Shown: positions 55,022 through 64,000 of the stretch, piece after piece | How the letters are laid out: every line of letters starts with the position of its first letter | Numbering within the stretch: the first letter of the stretch is position 1 | Source: Alternaria dauci | Lineage: Eukaryota; Ascomycota; Dothideomycetes; Pleosporales; Pleosporaceae | Length of the DNA stretch: 64,000 nucleotides | Assembly: GCF_042100115.1 (NCBI RefSeq) | Contig: NC_091280.1 | Location: forward strand, 2,480,001-2,544,000 | Reading direction: 5' to 3' | The notes under the pieces: generated by a model | What the model saw: only the letters and a program-made list of their open reading frames with translations | Told to the model about the DNA's origin: nothing | Database searches by the model: none | Translations under genes and position numbers: made by a program

Positions 55022-55603
55022 TCAGATCAGAGTGACGATGCGAACGGGTCAGCACGGTAATTTGCGATGATAGTCGTATCATCACAGCACGACAATAAGA
55101 TCGTCAAGTTTCAAGCCGGCCGCTATCCAAAGCTTGTGTGCGTGACTACAATTTTGGTTGGGTCTTCGATTTTACGCCCGTACTCGACTCGCCTGATGAT
55201 TTTTCTTTACCAGCACTAGCTCTTGCCAGCACTGGCCAGTGTAAACCATAAGCCTTCCAAGTCGACCGAAGCCTTGGATTGCACCGAGCAACCAGTGCTT
55301 GCACGTGCGTCAATGAAAGTATACTAGAGCTGGCTGTTTTCAGGCCGGGATGCTCTGGTAACTGTTGTCGAACCTATTGTCAATCGTTTCTTATGCTCCG
55401 CTTTACCAACACGCTGAGAGGCTGAGCTCGCTTGTTGGATGCAGCTTTATTCATCGGACACTATCTAAACATCCCTCGGTGAGGTAGAACCACATCCTCG
55501 CGGCGTCATCGCAGTGGGCCAACGTCTGTCACAGGTCCTACCATGTGCTAGATCATCCTATAAAGTATGCACTCGAGAGATCGGGGCCAGAGCGTACACG
55601 GCG
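55022..55603. other. Intergenic stretch, nothing recognised
   Basis: No credible frame. It lies 3' of the patatin gene. Confidence 0.35.
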
Positions 55604-58600
55604 TCACGTCGTCCCCAAACAGCGTCGCTTGGCTGTCCGCAAAGGCGAGTCGTCTTGTCGCCTCCTCTTACCCGCTACACTTGCTGTGACGTGCACGTCT
55701 TTGAGCGCACTCCATTCGAGCATTTGTAGATCAATCAGGGTTTTGAGCGTCAGCGGCGAAGCGCTGATAGAATGAACACGGTCTCCGTGCAGTCTCAAGC
55801 GAATGTCCAGCTCTTCGCAGAGCGAGGGAACGCGCAGACATACGGGCTTGCCAAAATTGCCATGCCGATCGATCCACGTTGATACGGCTCGTCCTGGACC
55901 ACAGACCTGCATCTCGATCTGGAAGCTGGCCTCCAGATGATCAAGCTTTTGCATCAGCCTGGAGAAGGCGGGGTTGACTCCGGGGATACGGCAGCGGATC
56001 AACCCGTAACAGGTATAGGAGCCGCGCTCGTAGAGCGGCATGCGCCCTGGCCGTAGCTCAAAGTAGAAACTGAGGGCGAGTGCAGCGTCGGCCAAGTCAC
56101 GCACAGCAGGGTCCGTCGTGAAGTAAGTAGAAGCTCTCTCAGCAAGGCCTCCTATGGCTGGAGTGTCGGCTAGATCGGGTAGCTCTCCGTCTACGGGAAG
56201 GTTGAATCGATGTAGCCATCGATCTACACTAGCAAACCCTGCAGGCTGGGATGCAGCCAATATCTGGCGCATAATGGCGAACTGCTTGTCGCCGTTGAAG
56301 TTTTCCTTCACATAGTGCTTGCCAGTCTGCTGCAGAGAGCTGTTCCCGAAGAGCAGACTGGGGCAGACGTCGGCTTTGGCAACCTCTCTCGTCGTCGAGA
56401 CGCCCGTACCTACAGACACGAATTGATCAGCGAGGCTCAAACCAGGAGCCATCTTCTGCAGCTCCTGCAAGGCGAGCATGCAGGGATTGTTGTCGCTCAG
56501 CCCTCCGTCCATGAATGTGCCGTGGCCAGGTATCTTGTGCGGCGTGAAGTACCTGTCACCGTCAGACGTCAGTCAAGCGGCTGCAGCTTGTAGCACTCAC
56601 CAGGGGGCTGCGGATGTACATCGTGCGCTGTCGCGCCAGGTTAGCGTCAAGCTTCTGACAGCGGGGTAGCAACTCACGCATCCTTCACGCATATCTCTTC
56701 TGTAGCGTCTTCTGAGCGCAAGATACGATACGTAGACATCTCTGTACATGCACCATTGTCGTATGTGGGAGCAGCTCCGTTGTAACTCGTGACTAAACAC
56801 GTTTCCAGCGTGTCGACATCGACAACAGGCAGACCAACGCGTGCCCCGATTGAAGACATGTACGGGACGTCCAGCATGGTGGCTTCCTCGAAAGCCTCGT
56901 TCAGGGCGCTATCGATGTCGCTGGCAGGGAACCGGCCATTTCGACACGAAGTGATAAGGGCATGGGCTGTTGCAGCAAGTCCCAGGCCCAGCTGGCTCCG
57001 CCCACGGAATATCCGTGTTGCCAGCTGGGTGAATAGTGTAAAGGTCTCCTCAGCTCGCATGCCGAGACCGTAAAGCGCAAGAACTACCATCGCGCCTGCA
57101 GAACAATGAGCCAAACACCAAGCAAGGAATGGGAACTCTTTCTGATAACGTACCTGAACTCGTTCCGTACGCAAGGTCAAAGAACTCTTGGATCGGCATA
57201 TCGAGACCCACTGCGTTTTCTAGCGCGCAAAGGAACTGAATGGGAATCGCCGCACGGATGCCGCCGCCATCAATCGATAGCACGCGTAGCCCGGCAGTGG
57301 CAGGCCTCACGCGCATGTTGGCTTCGAAAGACTGGAAGCAAAAGGGACAGCAGTTCAGCTTGTAGAGATGTGGATCGACGTGGGAACAGCTTCCCAGATA
57401 CGTGAAACATCTCTCGCAGATCAAATGTCCACAAGGGAGCTTGTGCTCGGGGACTGCGTGCATGCAAGCTAAGCAAACCTGGTGAGGCTTCCTCATCGCA
57501 AGCCATGGCTGAAACTCTACTAGTAGTCTCGCACGAGAATTCGAGCAGAGAGTTTTGCTTCTTTGCACAAAGTGCTGCTCGAGGAGAGAAACCCATTGGG
57601 TGCGAAGCAGCAACACCTGGTTGCCACAGTGTCTCGGGGACTCGAGTGTCTTGTTCACGGCAACGTCCAGACAAGCAGACTTGTAGTGAGACGAGAATAC
57701 CACGAGCGGTTCAAGAACTACAGTCAGTCAGCAGACTGGAGCAGTCGGTCCGCATGGGATACTGACAAGGCACGTCGTATGCATAGTTGTCCATCGCCAG
57801 ACAACCTGCAACAAACGGAATGGCAAACTCCGCCATATCTTCTAAGCTGTTGATTGAATCGAAGAGAATGCCCAAATACTTCTGCAAGCGCGCAGATACG
57901 GGACGATGCGACCGCGACGCCATAATCATGTCGAATGGGACCTGTCCGCTGCTGACGAAATGATCGCAAGCTTGACGGAACAGGAGATCAAAGTGCACAG
58001 CATTCAAAAGGGTGTAGTTGCGGACGCGCTCGTTCCTGGCAACATCTACTTCACGTTTGATGCGGTCTGCTAGCGTCTGGGTGCTGGTTTGTTGAACGTA
58101 TACAGAGAGGCGAGAAGACAACTCTGATCTGGTCTGTTTCAGTTGCTTGTGCAAGATATCTATCAGCTGGCTCTGTACACTCGCCTCGCTCTGCTGTTCA
58201 GAAGGTGCCGCTACGTAAAGTAGTCGAGGACGCACTGTGATGTGAGGCCCTTGGCTGGGTCTCTGCTCGAGCCATGGTATCATGCGGTCGACTTGACAGT
58301 ATATATCGCGGCCTCCTGCGGAGAAGAGACAAATCACGTCTGTGAAGGGGCGGATCAGTGTGGAGTGGAGACTGTTGAACACGTCAACCAAACTGCTTAC
58401 CTGCCACTGTAGTGGACGTACTGCTTGGCGGTGACAGGGAGCGGCCATGGGTGCTGCTGCGGACGTATTCCGCTTTGAGATGTCCTCGTGTGCGATCAGC
58501 ATGGGACGGTCACTAAAAGCAGTAGTAGGATCTAGTTGTAAAGATACTCCGCTGAACGCTCGATTGTTCACGTGGTCTCTGGTAGTGGGCAGGACATCGG

Positions 58601-58769
58601 CCAACAACGATCCCTTGCCAGCATTACCAAGCATGACTACTAGACTTGGGCTCTTGCTAGCGGGTTTGTCGAGGCTCGTGACTATATCGTTCAGAGTGCT
58701 AGCACAGCGCAACGAGAGCTTCTTTTCGGCGTGGATAGATAACCAGGACCCATGCTTGCAGCTCTTCAT
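55604..58769 (-). CDS. RING-finger patatin-like phospholipase, five exons
   Basis: Exons 58769-57767, 57717-57154, 57095-56678, 56627-56601 and 56552-55604 join in frame to give 986 aa. Introns are 48-58 bp, and one exon is only 27 bp. The N-terminal region (about 45-280) has a degenerate P-loop-like VVMLGNAGKGSLL and an RPFTDVICLFSAGG segment, recalling the GTPase-like part of related fungal proteins. Residues 416-461 form a RING-type finger (C416, C419, C430, H432, C435, C438, then a CCxxC pair). The patatin domain follows, with the DGGGIR anion hole at 484-489, the GTSSG nucleophile motif at 519-523 and catalytic Asp in DGG at 686-688. A basic C-terminus (GKRRRQ, AKRRC) may be a nuclear signal. 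Expected activity: lipid acyl hydrolysis. Confidence 0.88.
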
Positions 58770-59458
58770 GGTTGCTAGACCACGTGGGCCAGGCAAAAAA
58801 TGTTACAGAGAGGGTGACTACTCGGCAGGTTCGAGAGTCGGCAAGTCATGGTAGGGAGTAATGCATTATATACCGCCACGAGGAGTGAGATCACCACGGA
58901 GATGCTGACTTGCTTACTGTAAACGATTATAATCCTAAGCAGATTACAGTTCTGAAGCGTCCTCAAGGCCAGGCATATGACGAAGTGATATGCTGATTCC
59001 GATCCCCGTGCTAGTGAGCAGATGACTTTGTTCTTGCGCCAAGCTCTCGAGGCTTACTGATGATGGCACATGAAGGGCGCCAACGTTAGCAAGCCAAATC
59101 TACAGACTTCCACCGGCTGCGCGATCGCTGTACAGTCGTCAGCAATTACAGCTTCCGCTTTGCACACACGACTCAGTTGTCGTTGCGCACGGGACATCAA
59201 CTCGTCCATCATACGCTTGCTTTGAAAAAACCTAGACTCTGTAGATGTCTCAACTTTATCGATCTGGATATCGAGTAGAGGACTGACCCATGGCAATGCC
59301 AGCGAACGCTAGCACTATCAGGGTAAAGTCTCGACTAAGCGAGATAGGCTTGACATGGGACCAAAAGTCGCCTGCTTATGAAACCTGGAAGCTGCAAGTG
59401 CATGAGTATGTAGAGTGTCAAGCCTAAAAGTATCTGTCCTTTTCGATAAGCTTTACAG
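58770..59458. other. Upstream region of the patatin gene, with a MITE-like end
   Basis: No supported gene. At 59131 the string TACAGTCGTCAGCAATTACA resembles the left end of MITE family 2 but is diverged, and no right partner was found. Confidence 0.4.
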
Positions 59459-59818
59459 TACAATTGTCAGCGATTGCGGCTTCCCCTGTGCGTGCAGCAT
59501 TCTAAAAGGCCAGTCGCCATCAGATCGACGATTGACCATTGGTATTGACTGTTGTCGCACGGTTGGGTGCGGGTATTGTAGACGGAAAATTAGGGGAGAG
59601 TGTGTTATTGTTGTATTGTTCTAGCATCCTAGCTCAGCTTATATTCAGGCCCTCGCACGGCACGATTAGTAACAGAGTTTAGGTTCACGAAAGCGCTTGG
59701 CCTGCGACAACTGTTTTGCAGCGAACAGCTGATACTAAGCCGCAAACGTAAAGTGGGGCTATTCAAAACCGTTGCGCAACTGTGTTTAGGGGTGAAGCCG
59801 CAATCATTGACGACTGTA
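59459..59818. mobile_element. MITE family 2, 360-bp copy
   Basis: The left end is TACAATTGTCAGCGATTGCG followed by GCTTCCCC. The right end, reversed, is TACAGTCGTCAATGATTGCG followed by GCTTCACCCC. The ends pair over about 30 bp and match the 54.8-kb copy. No coding frame of note lies inside. Confidence 0.7.
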
Positions 59819-60088
59819 CTATGTTGGCGGATACTCGACTAGGACTGTAATCATCTCGGCGCTTTACCAGAGCTTACTCGATGGTAGCAGCAAACGAACT
59901 CAATTCGCCTTCAGCATTTCAGATGGGCCGTTGTTTTGTTGCAGCCTTGTCAAAGTCTCCTCACGCAAGAGCCACAGAACCTCTCGCGCTAGGACGGCAG
60001 AGAATAAGTAGTGGTTCCTTCGATGACTGCCATTTCTTCCAGAGATCTGGACAGAACTTGACCATGCGGCAGCACTGTAAGTATCAAC

Positions 60089-60234
60089 TAACGTCCGTCC
60101 CTGCGAAACGGGACACCCTGCGTGCCGGGACTGGCCAATCAACTTGCAGATCTTGGACAGAAGTCTGCGATTCAAGTGAGCTGATTTGCCGGTCCCGGCA
60201 CGCAGGGTGTCCTGTTACACAGGGATGGACGTTA
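60089..60234. mobile_element. MITE family 1, copy 3 (most complete)
   Basis: It starts TAACGTCCGTCCCTGCG and ends CAGGGATGGACGTTA. The arms pair over about 55 bp (GGGACACCCTGCGTGCCGGG against CCCGGCACGCAGGGTGTCCT), so this is nearly a full foldback element, 146 bp in all. It supplies the reference for the shortened copies at 38.7 and 39.0 kb. Confidence 0.87.
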
Positions 60235-60412
60235 CGCAAGACAACACGCAGCTTTGTTGTCTTGTGCCAGCTTGGCTTCACTCCTTCTCTTACAGCCGTC
60301 ATGCATACCGAGACGATTACTGATCTCCCTAGCTTAAATTTTGATAGGCGTCAGTCCACAGATAAACGGCGGCGAATGTTTGAACCGTTGGTCTTCCTCG
60401 AACCATGGTGTG

Positions 60413-60558
60413 TAACATCCCCACCTGTGTGACGGAAATCCTGATGGACCGAAATGAGCCAATAAGATACAGCATCTCGCGGCAATGCCTGCTGACTTTG
60501 CGCTCTTATTGGCTAGTTCCGGCCCACCGGGTTTTCTGCTACACGGGGAGGGAGGTTA
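60413..60558. mobile_element. Separate 146-bp inverted-repeat element
   Basis: It starts TAACATCCCCACCTGTGTGA and ends ACACGGGGAGGGAGGTTA. The inner arms pair (AATGAGCCAATAAGA against TCTTATTGGCTAGTT). The layout and length equal MITE family 1, but the sequence is different, so it is a related or parallel family. There is one copy in this window. Confidence 0.65.
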
Positions 60559-60786
60559 GCCTGTCTTAGGGACGTTTCACGCACGTGCATCTCATCTTGG
60601 GGTCTACCATCACACGCAGATCATACCAGATACATCTCATAAAAAACAACAGAGATATATCTACTTAACTTGAAGGAATGTTCTTTGATATGAGATCCTG
60701 GACGCCATACACATATACCCTACGCAAGGAACTACGGCAAAGCGTGACTCCATAGGTTTGAGACTGGTAGCAAGTGATCATGTCGC

Positions 60787-61992
60787 TTACTCTGTAGTCG
60801 AGGCTTCTTCTATAGTCACACAAATTCTGCTCAACTTCTCACTGACCTTCCGAATTTCCCGTCCCATTGTCTCCAAAGACTCGTCAAGCTTTGGTCGTTT
60901 TTTGTTACCCTTCTCCAAGGAAACTTCTTCTTCGTTTGCATCCACGGCAAACTGCGTCATGCTGAGATGCTCTTCTAGGGTCCGAATGTCTTGTTCCCCA
61001 AAAGTAGCTCGGTAGCTGGAGAGGTTGCATACAAGAGGGCCATCGTATTCGTATCCATAGATCCCTCTCATTGCTCGAAGATTTTTCTGGAGTGTCTTGT
61101 CTGTGATGTTGAGAATAACTATCACTTGTTTTCCCGACTTTCCGTGCCGTTTGGCTGCGCAGCCTTCTATTGAAAATCCGGTTCTGTCGGACTTATTCAT
61201 TGCTCCGATGAACAGGTTGTCCGCTTTTGGGGCCATCCCTGCTTTTTGTTTTGGAATCATCCGTTTGGAATCGCAATGTCTTAGCACCTCAAACTCATAC
61301 GCACCGTCTCTGAAGACTAGTCCACGTATTTTGGGCTTTCCAAAATCACATCGAATGCCGTAGATGACTTCGCCACCATCTCGTGGTTCTGGTGTTTCCC
61401 CACTTTCCCCTACGAGACCTTCGCGCGTCCAAAGTTTCCGACGGTCTTTGGAACCGTCATTTGCCCTAGATGTAATCTGACCGTCATCTCGTGTCTTCCT
61501 CTGGAGGGAAGGTTCCCTCTTCGCATCCCGCGCCTCTACTCTCTGATCAGACGAGCTTTCATCAGCCATGACTATATCGTCATTGTCTTGGTGGCTTCCT
61601 CCACCCTTGGCTTTCCATTCTTTGTAGTTCAAAGTGGACAGACCTTTCTTGAAAAGTTCGCCAGATGTGTCCCCTACTGCGTTCGCGAAAGCAGTCTTGG
61701 ACAGCCACATCCTTTCCTCTTCTTTTCCTAGGCTGAAGATGAAGATTTCAAATTTCTTGGGACCATAGGTCTGAACCTGTCGATTCTCGATCTGATCCAC
61801 GGTTTTACCATGGATCTTCTCTTTGAAATCGCTTGGGGAAAAGTTCGGAAGGTTGGATCCTACTTTTACGTCTACACCCTTGATTTCTTTTTCGTCAAGC
61901 ACGAAAAAGGTTTCACGATCAAATTGTACTAATGTGTATTTCGAAAATACCGCACGGGGTCGGGGATAGTGCGGTTCGTTTTGGGTCTGCAT
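60787..61992 (-). CDS. Unrecognised 401-aa protein
   Basis: A long single-exon frame from the ATG at 61992. The N-terminal 130 residues look folded (KYTLVQFDRETFFVLDE, KKFEIFIFSLG). A charged, low-complexity linker follows (about 145-215, rich in Asp, Glu, Arg, Lys), then a second folded-looking block with GIRCDFGKPKIRGLVFRDGAYEFEVLRH and KQVIVILNITDKTLQKNLRAMRGI. Near the C-terminus a KKRPKLDE stretch could be a nuclear signal, and the last 30 residues form a helix. No transposon, enzyme or membrane motif was recognised. The frame is clean of RIP and long enough to be real. Confidence 0.65.
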   Translation of the reverse strand: MQTQNEPHYPRPRAVFSKYTLVQFDRETFFVLDEKEIKGVDVKVGSNLPNFSPSDFKEKIHGKTVDQIENRQVQTYGPKKFEIFIFSLGKEEERMWLSKTAFANAVGDTSGELFKKGLSTLNYKEWKAKGGGSHQDNDDIVMADESSSDQRVEARDAKREPSLQRKTRDDGQITSRANDGSKDRRKLWTREGLVGESGETPEPRDGGEVIYGIRCDFGKPKIRGLVFRDGAYEFEVLRHCDSKRMIPKQKAGMAPKADNLFIGAMNKSDRTGFSIEGCAAKRHGKSGKQVIVILNITDKTLQKNLRAMRGIYGYEYDGPLVCNLSSYRATFGEQDIRTLEEHLSMTQFAVDANEEEVSLEKGNKKRPKLDESLETMGREIRKVSEKLSRICVTIEEASTTE

Positions 61993-62471
61993 TGTAGTCT
62001 GCTCTGGCGCTGTGGATGGAGATTCTGTGCCAACGTAGTTGCGAACGGAGACTGATATATGTAGGGCTGATGGTCATGGGTGGCGATAAACAAGCGTTCC
62101 GCCAGTATCATGATCATAACAGATGACAGGGAGTCAGCAACATATTCCTGGACGACTATCAAGAAACTTTAGCTTCGATAAGCTATTTCAGTAAGCAGGA
62201 TGAGTCTGTATACCGGAGTTCGACAGCATTGACCAATATGAGCACAGTGGTCTGCTTATTCCACAGATGGGAAATATCGTTTTCTCCAGCAAAAGCCACT
62301 AAGCATTTTGAAACTGCCCTGACACTGTAGCACAGTGCCTTCGAAGCTTTTTTTTTGTAGTGGAGACTTGTTCTGGTTCTACGAGCCCAATCGGTTTCCT
62401 CACTGCAAGCTGGGGGCGTCGGTGAGAGAAATGCCCTTTGACAACATTGAGTACAGTGAATCTCGATGGTA
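61993..62471. other. Intergenic stretch before the last pogo element
   Basis: It holds the upstream region of the 401-aa gene. No other feature was recognised. The TA at 62470-62471 is the target duplication of the next element. Confidence 0.4.
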
Positions 62472-64000
62472 CCGTGCCGGACGGCGAAACGCCCCGGACG
62501 GCGAAACGCCCGCTTCGCCCCACCAACCACCACCACCCCCATCTACACCAACTCCGCCACGCCGCGATCGCCGCAAATGGAGCCTATCGACGCTGCAATT
62601 GCAGCTCTAGATGCTCTAGGACCTAGAGAAAAACTTATATACACGTAGATCGCGAAGAGATTTGGCGTTGATCGTAGAACGCTCGCGCGGCGGCATCAAG
62701 GTCTTACTACCTCGCGCGCTATCTGCTACCAAGACCAGCAAGCTCTCTACCCACAACAGGAAATCGAGCTTATACAATATATCGATCGACTAAGTGTCCG
62801 ATAGATACCACCTAGTAGAGATAAGGTACGAGGATTTGCTTCAGAGCTTGCGCGGAAAGAGGTAGGCTACCATTGGGTTGATCGCTTTGTTCAGCGCTAT
62901 CCCGATCTTCTTAAACCAAAACTGGTCACCCCGATGAATCGCAGTCGCCACGGAGCAGATTCAGGACTGAAATACAAGCTATACTCCGAGCTTGTACGCG
63001 ATAAACTCAGTCAATACAATATTGAGCCGCGGCATATCTACAATATGGACGAGAAGGGCTTTATGATCGGAGTCCAAACGCGATCAAAGAGGATCTTCAC
63101 TCGAGCCTCTCTAGAATCCGGAATCAGAAGGTCTTTGCTCCAAGATGGCAACCGAGACTGGATAACCCTGATTGCTTGTATTTGCGCTGATGGATCTCAT
63201 CTTGATCCAAGCCTTATCTACCAAGGTCAGCCGGGATCAATCCAGAACTCGTGGTTGCAAGGCTTTGATCCAGATAGCCACCGCGCCCGAATAATCTCAT
63301 CCTCCTCTGGCTGGTCAAACAATGATATCAGGCTTCAGTGGCTTAAACAGGTGTTTGATCCTGCCACCAAAGCAAAAGCTCGATCGTCTTACCGGTTGTT
63401 GTTTATGGATGGCCATCAATCCCACCTCACGATGGATTTTATCGACTATTGCGATCAGAATAAGATTCTGCTAGTAATGTTTCCGCCTCACGCGACCCAT
63501 ACTTTGCAGCCACTCGACGTTGCCCTGTTCAAGCCTCTATCGACTGCGTACTCAAATGAGCTATCGAGCTTTATAGATCAGTGCCGTGGACTGCTACCTA
63601 TTACCAAAAGCCACTTCTTCCCGCTGTTCTGGAGAGCCTGGGAGGCCTCCTTCAAGGAATCTACGATCCTCCGGGCGTTTAAAGTTACAGGCCTATCGCC
63701 CTTTAATCCAGAGATAATACTTCAAAAGTTCAGAACTATGGCTGCTGAGAGCGATAGCGACTCGTCCAACCTCAGCGCTTCTGATTAGAAAAAGATCAGG
63801 CAGCTGATTGATTGCGCTGTCAATCACAAAGAGAGTAGAAAGATCTCGCAGCTTAATCGAACTATTATAAAGCTATCCACCCAATCAAAGCTAGTCCAAC
63901 GCGAAAACGAGAAGTTGAGAGAAGCTCTCATTAATGAACGGCAGCGGAAGCAGCGATCCCAGCCTGGAGCACTTGAGCAATCTGAAGATTATCACGGTGG
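62472..64000 (+). mobile_element. Pogo-type element at the right edge, truncated by the window
   Basis: The left terminus follows TA (62470-62471). It is CCGTG followed by two perfect tandem copies of the 17-mer CCGGACGGCGAAACGCC. A transposase frame starts at 62577. The right end lies beyond the window. The short C-terminal remnant at 3190-3405 belongs to the same subfamily. Confidence 0.88.
62577..64000 (+). pseudogene. Pogo transposase of the right-edge element, partial
   Basis: From the ATG at 62577 (MEPIDAAIAALDALG) the frame shows a helix-turn-helix (IAKRFGVDRRTLARRH), a Tc5-type domain (LIQYIDRL to WVDRFVQRYPDLL), and DDE_1 with YNMDEKGFMIGV, LLFMDGHQSHLTMDF and PPHATHTLQPLDVALFKPL. 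It ends in FKVTGLSPFNPEIIL and a charged tail. Three in-frame TAG codons (near 62646, 62802 and 63786) interrupt it. The last aligns with a Trp codon in the fragment at 3.2 kb, and the first two with non-stop codons in element B. The rest is clean and the visible catalytic Asp residues are intact. The C-terminus is cut by the window end. Confidence 0.88.

Noticed and set aside
58353..58413. An apparent intron (GTAAGC...CACAG) in the first exon of the patatin gene
   Set aside because: Removing it breaks the frame at a TGA, while the unspliced frame continues through a conserved-looking segment.
52439..58769. A possible secondary-metabolite or defence gene cluster
   Set aside because: The neighbouring genes (SUR7-type, patatin) share no pathway that I can see, and no synthase, transporter or regulator set is present.

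Overview
The window looks like the genome of a filamentous ascomycete, probably a Dothideomycete, though the class is a guess. The evidence is short GT..AG introns of about 48-62 bp, typical fungal families (SUR7/PalI, DUF7492, GT69/CAP59, MYND, BTB, dynamin, patatin), and many pogo/Fot-type transposons carrying the signature of repeat-induced point mutation (RIP): CpA to TpA changes on both strands, so that CAG, CAA and TGG codons become stops.

Layout. 1-15 kb holds scattered genes: a decayed pogo fragment, a broken OTT_1508-like deaminase gene cut by a pogo remnant, a MYND protein, a 732-aa three-exon dynamin GTPase, a large conserved hypothetical protein and a BTB protein. 15.6-26.5 kb is a nested transposon block. 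A RIP-mutated pogo element is split by a 7.17-kb Ty3/Gypsy element (two LTRs, 5-bp target duplication), with a nearly intact pogo element (24362-26474) beside it. 26.7-31.8 kb holds a two-exon gene and a second gene split by a 1.85-kb Fot-like element at a TA site. 31.97-36.7 kb holds three more pogo elements, one inserted in the terminal repeat of another and a third abutting it. 37-62 kb is mostly single-copy. It holds a secreted DUF7492 protein, a GT69 pseudogene, a PAQR membrane protein, a C2H2 factor, a second BTB protein, a small secreted-protein candidate, a SUR7-type protein, a five-exon RING/patatin protein of 986 aa, an unrecognised 401-aa protein and two or three small inverted-repeat (MITE) families. 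From 62.47 kb another pogo element runs off the end.

No gene cluster or operon-like unit is evident; genes are in mixed orientation. The strongest signals concern transposon biology. The pogo/Fot terminal repeats contain tandem 17-bp units, the length of a CENP-B box, which suggests paired transposase sites. The insertions can be put in order from target duplications, and RIP is patchy, with sharp edges. Intron joins below were made by eye from splice signals and frame continuity. No database search was run.
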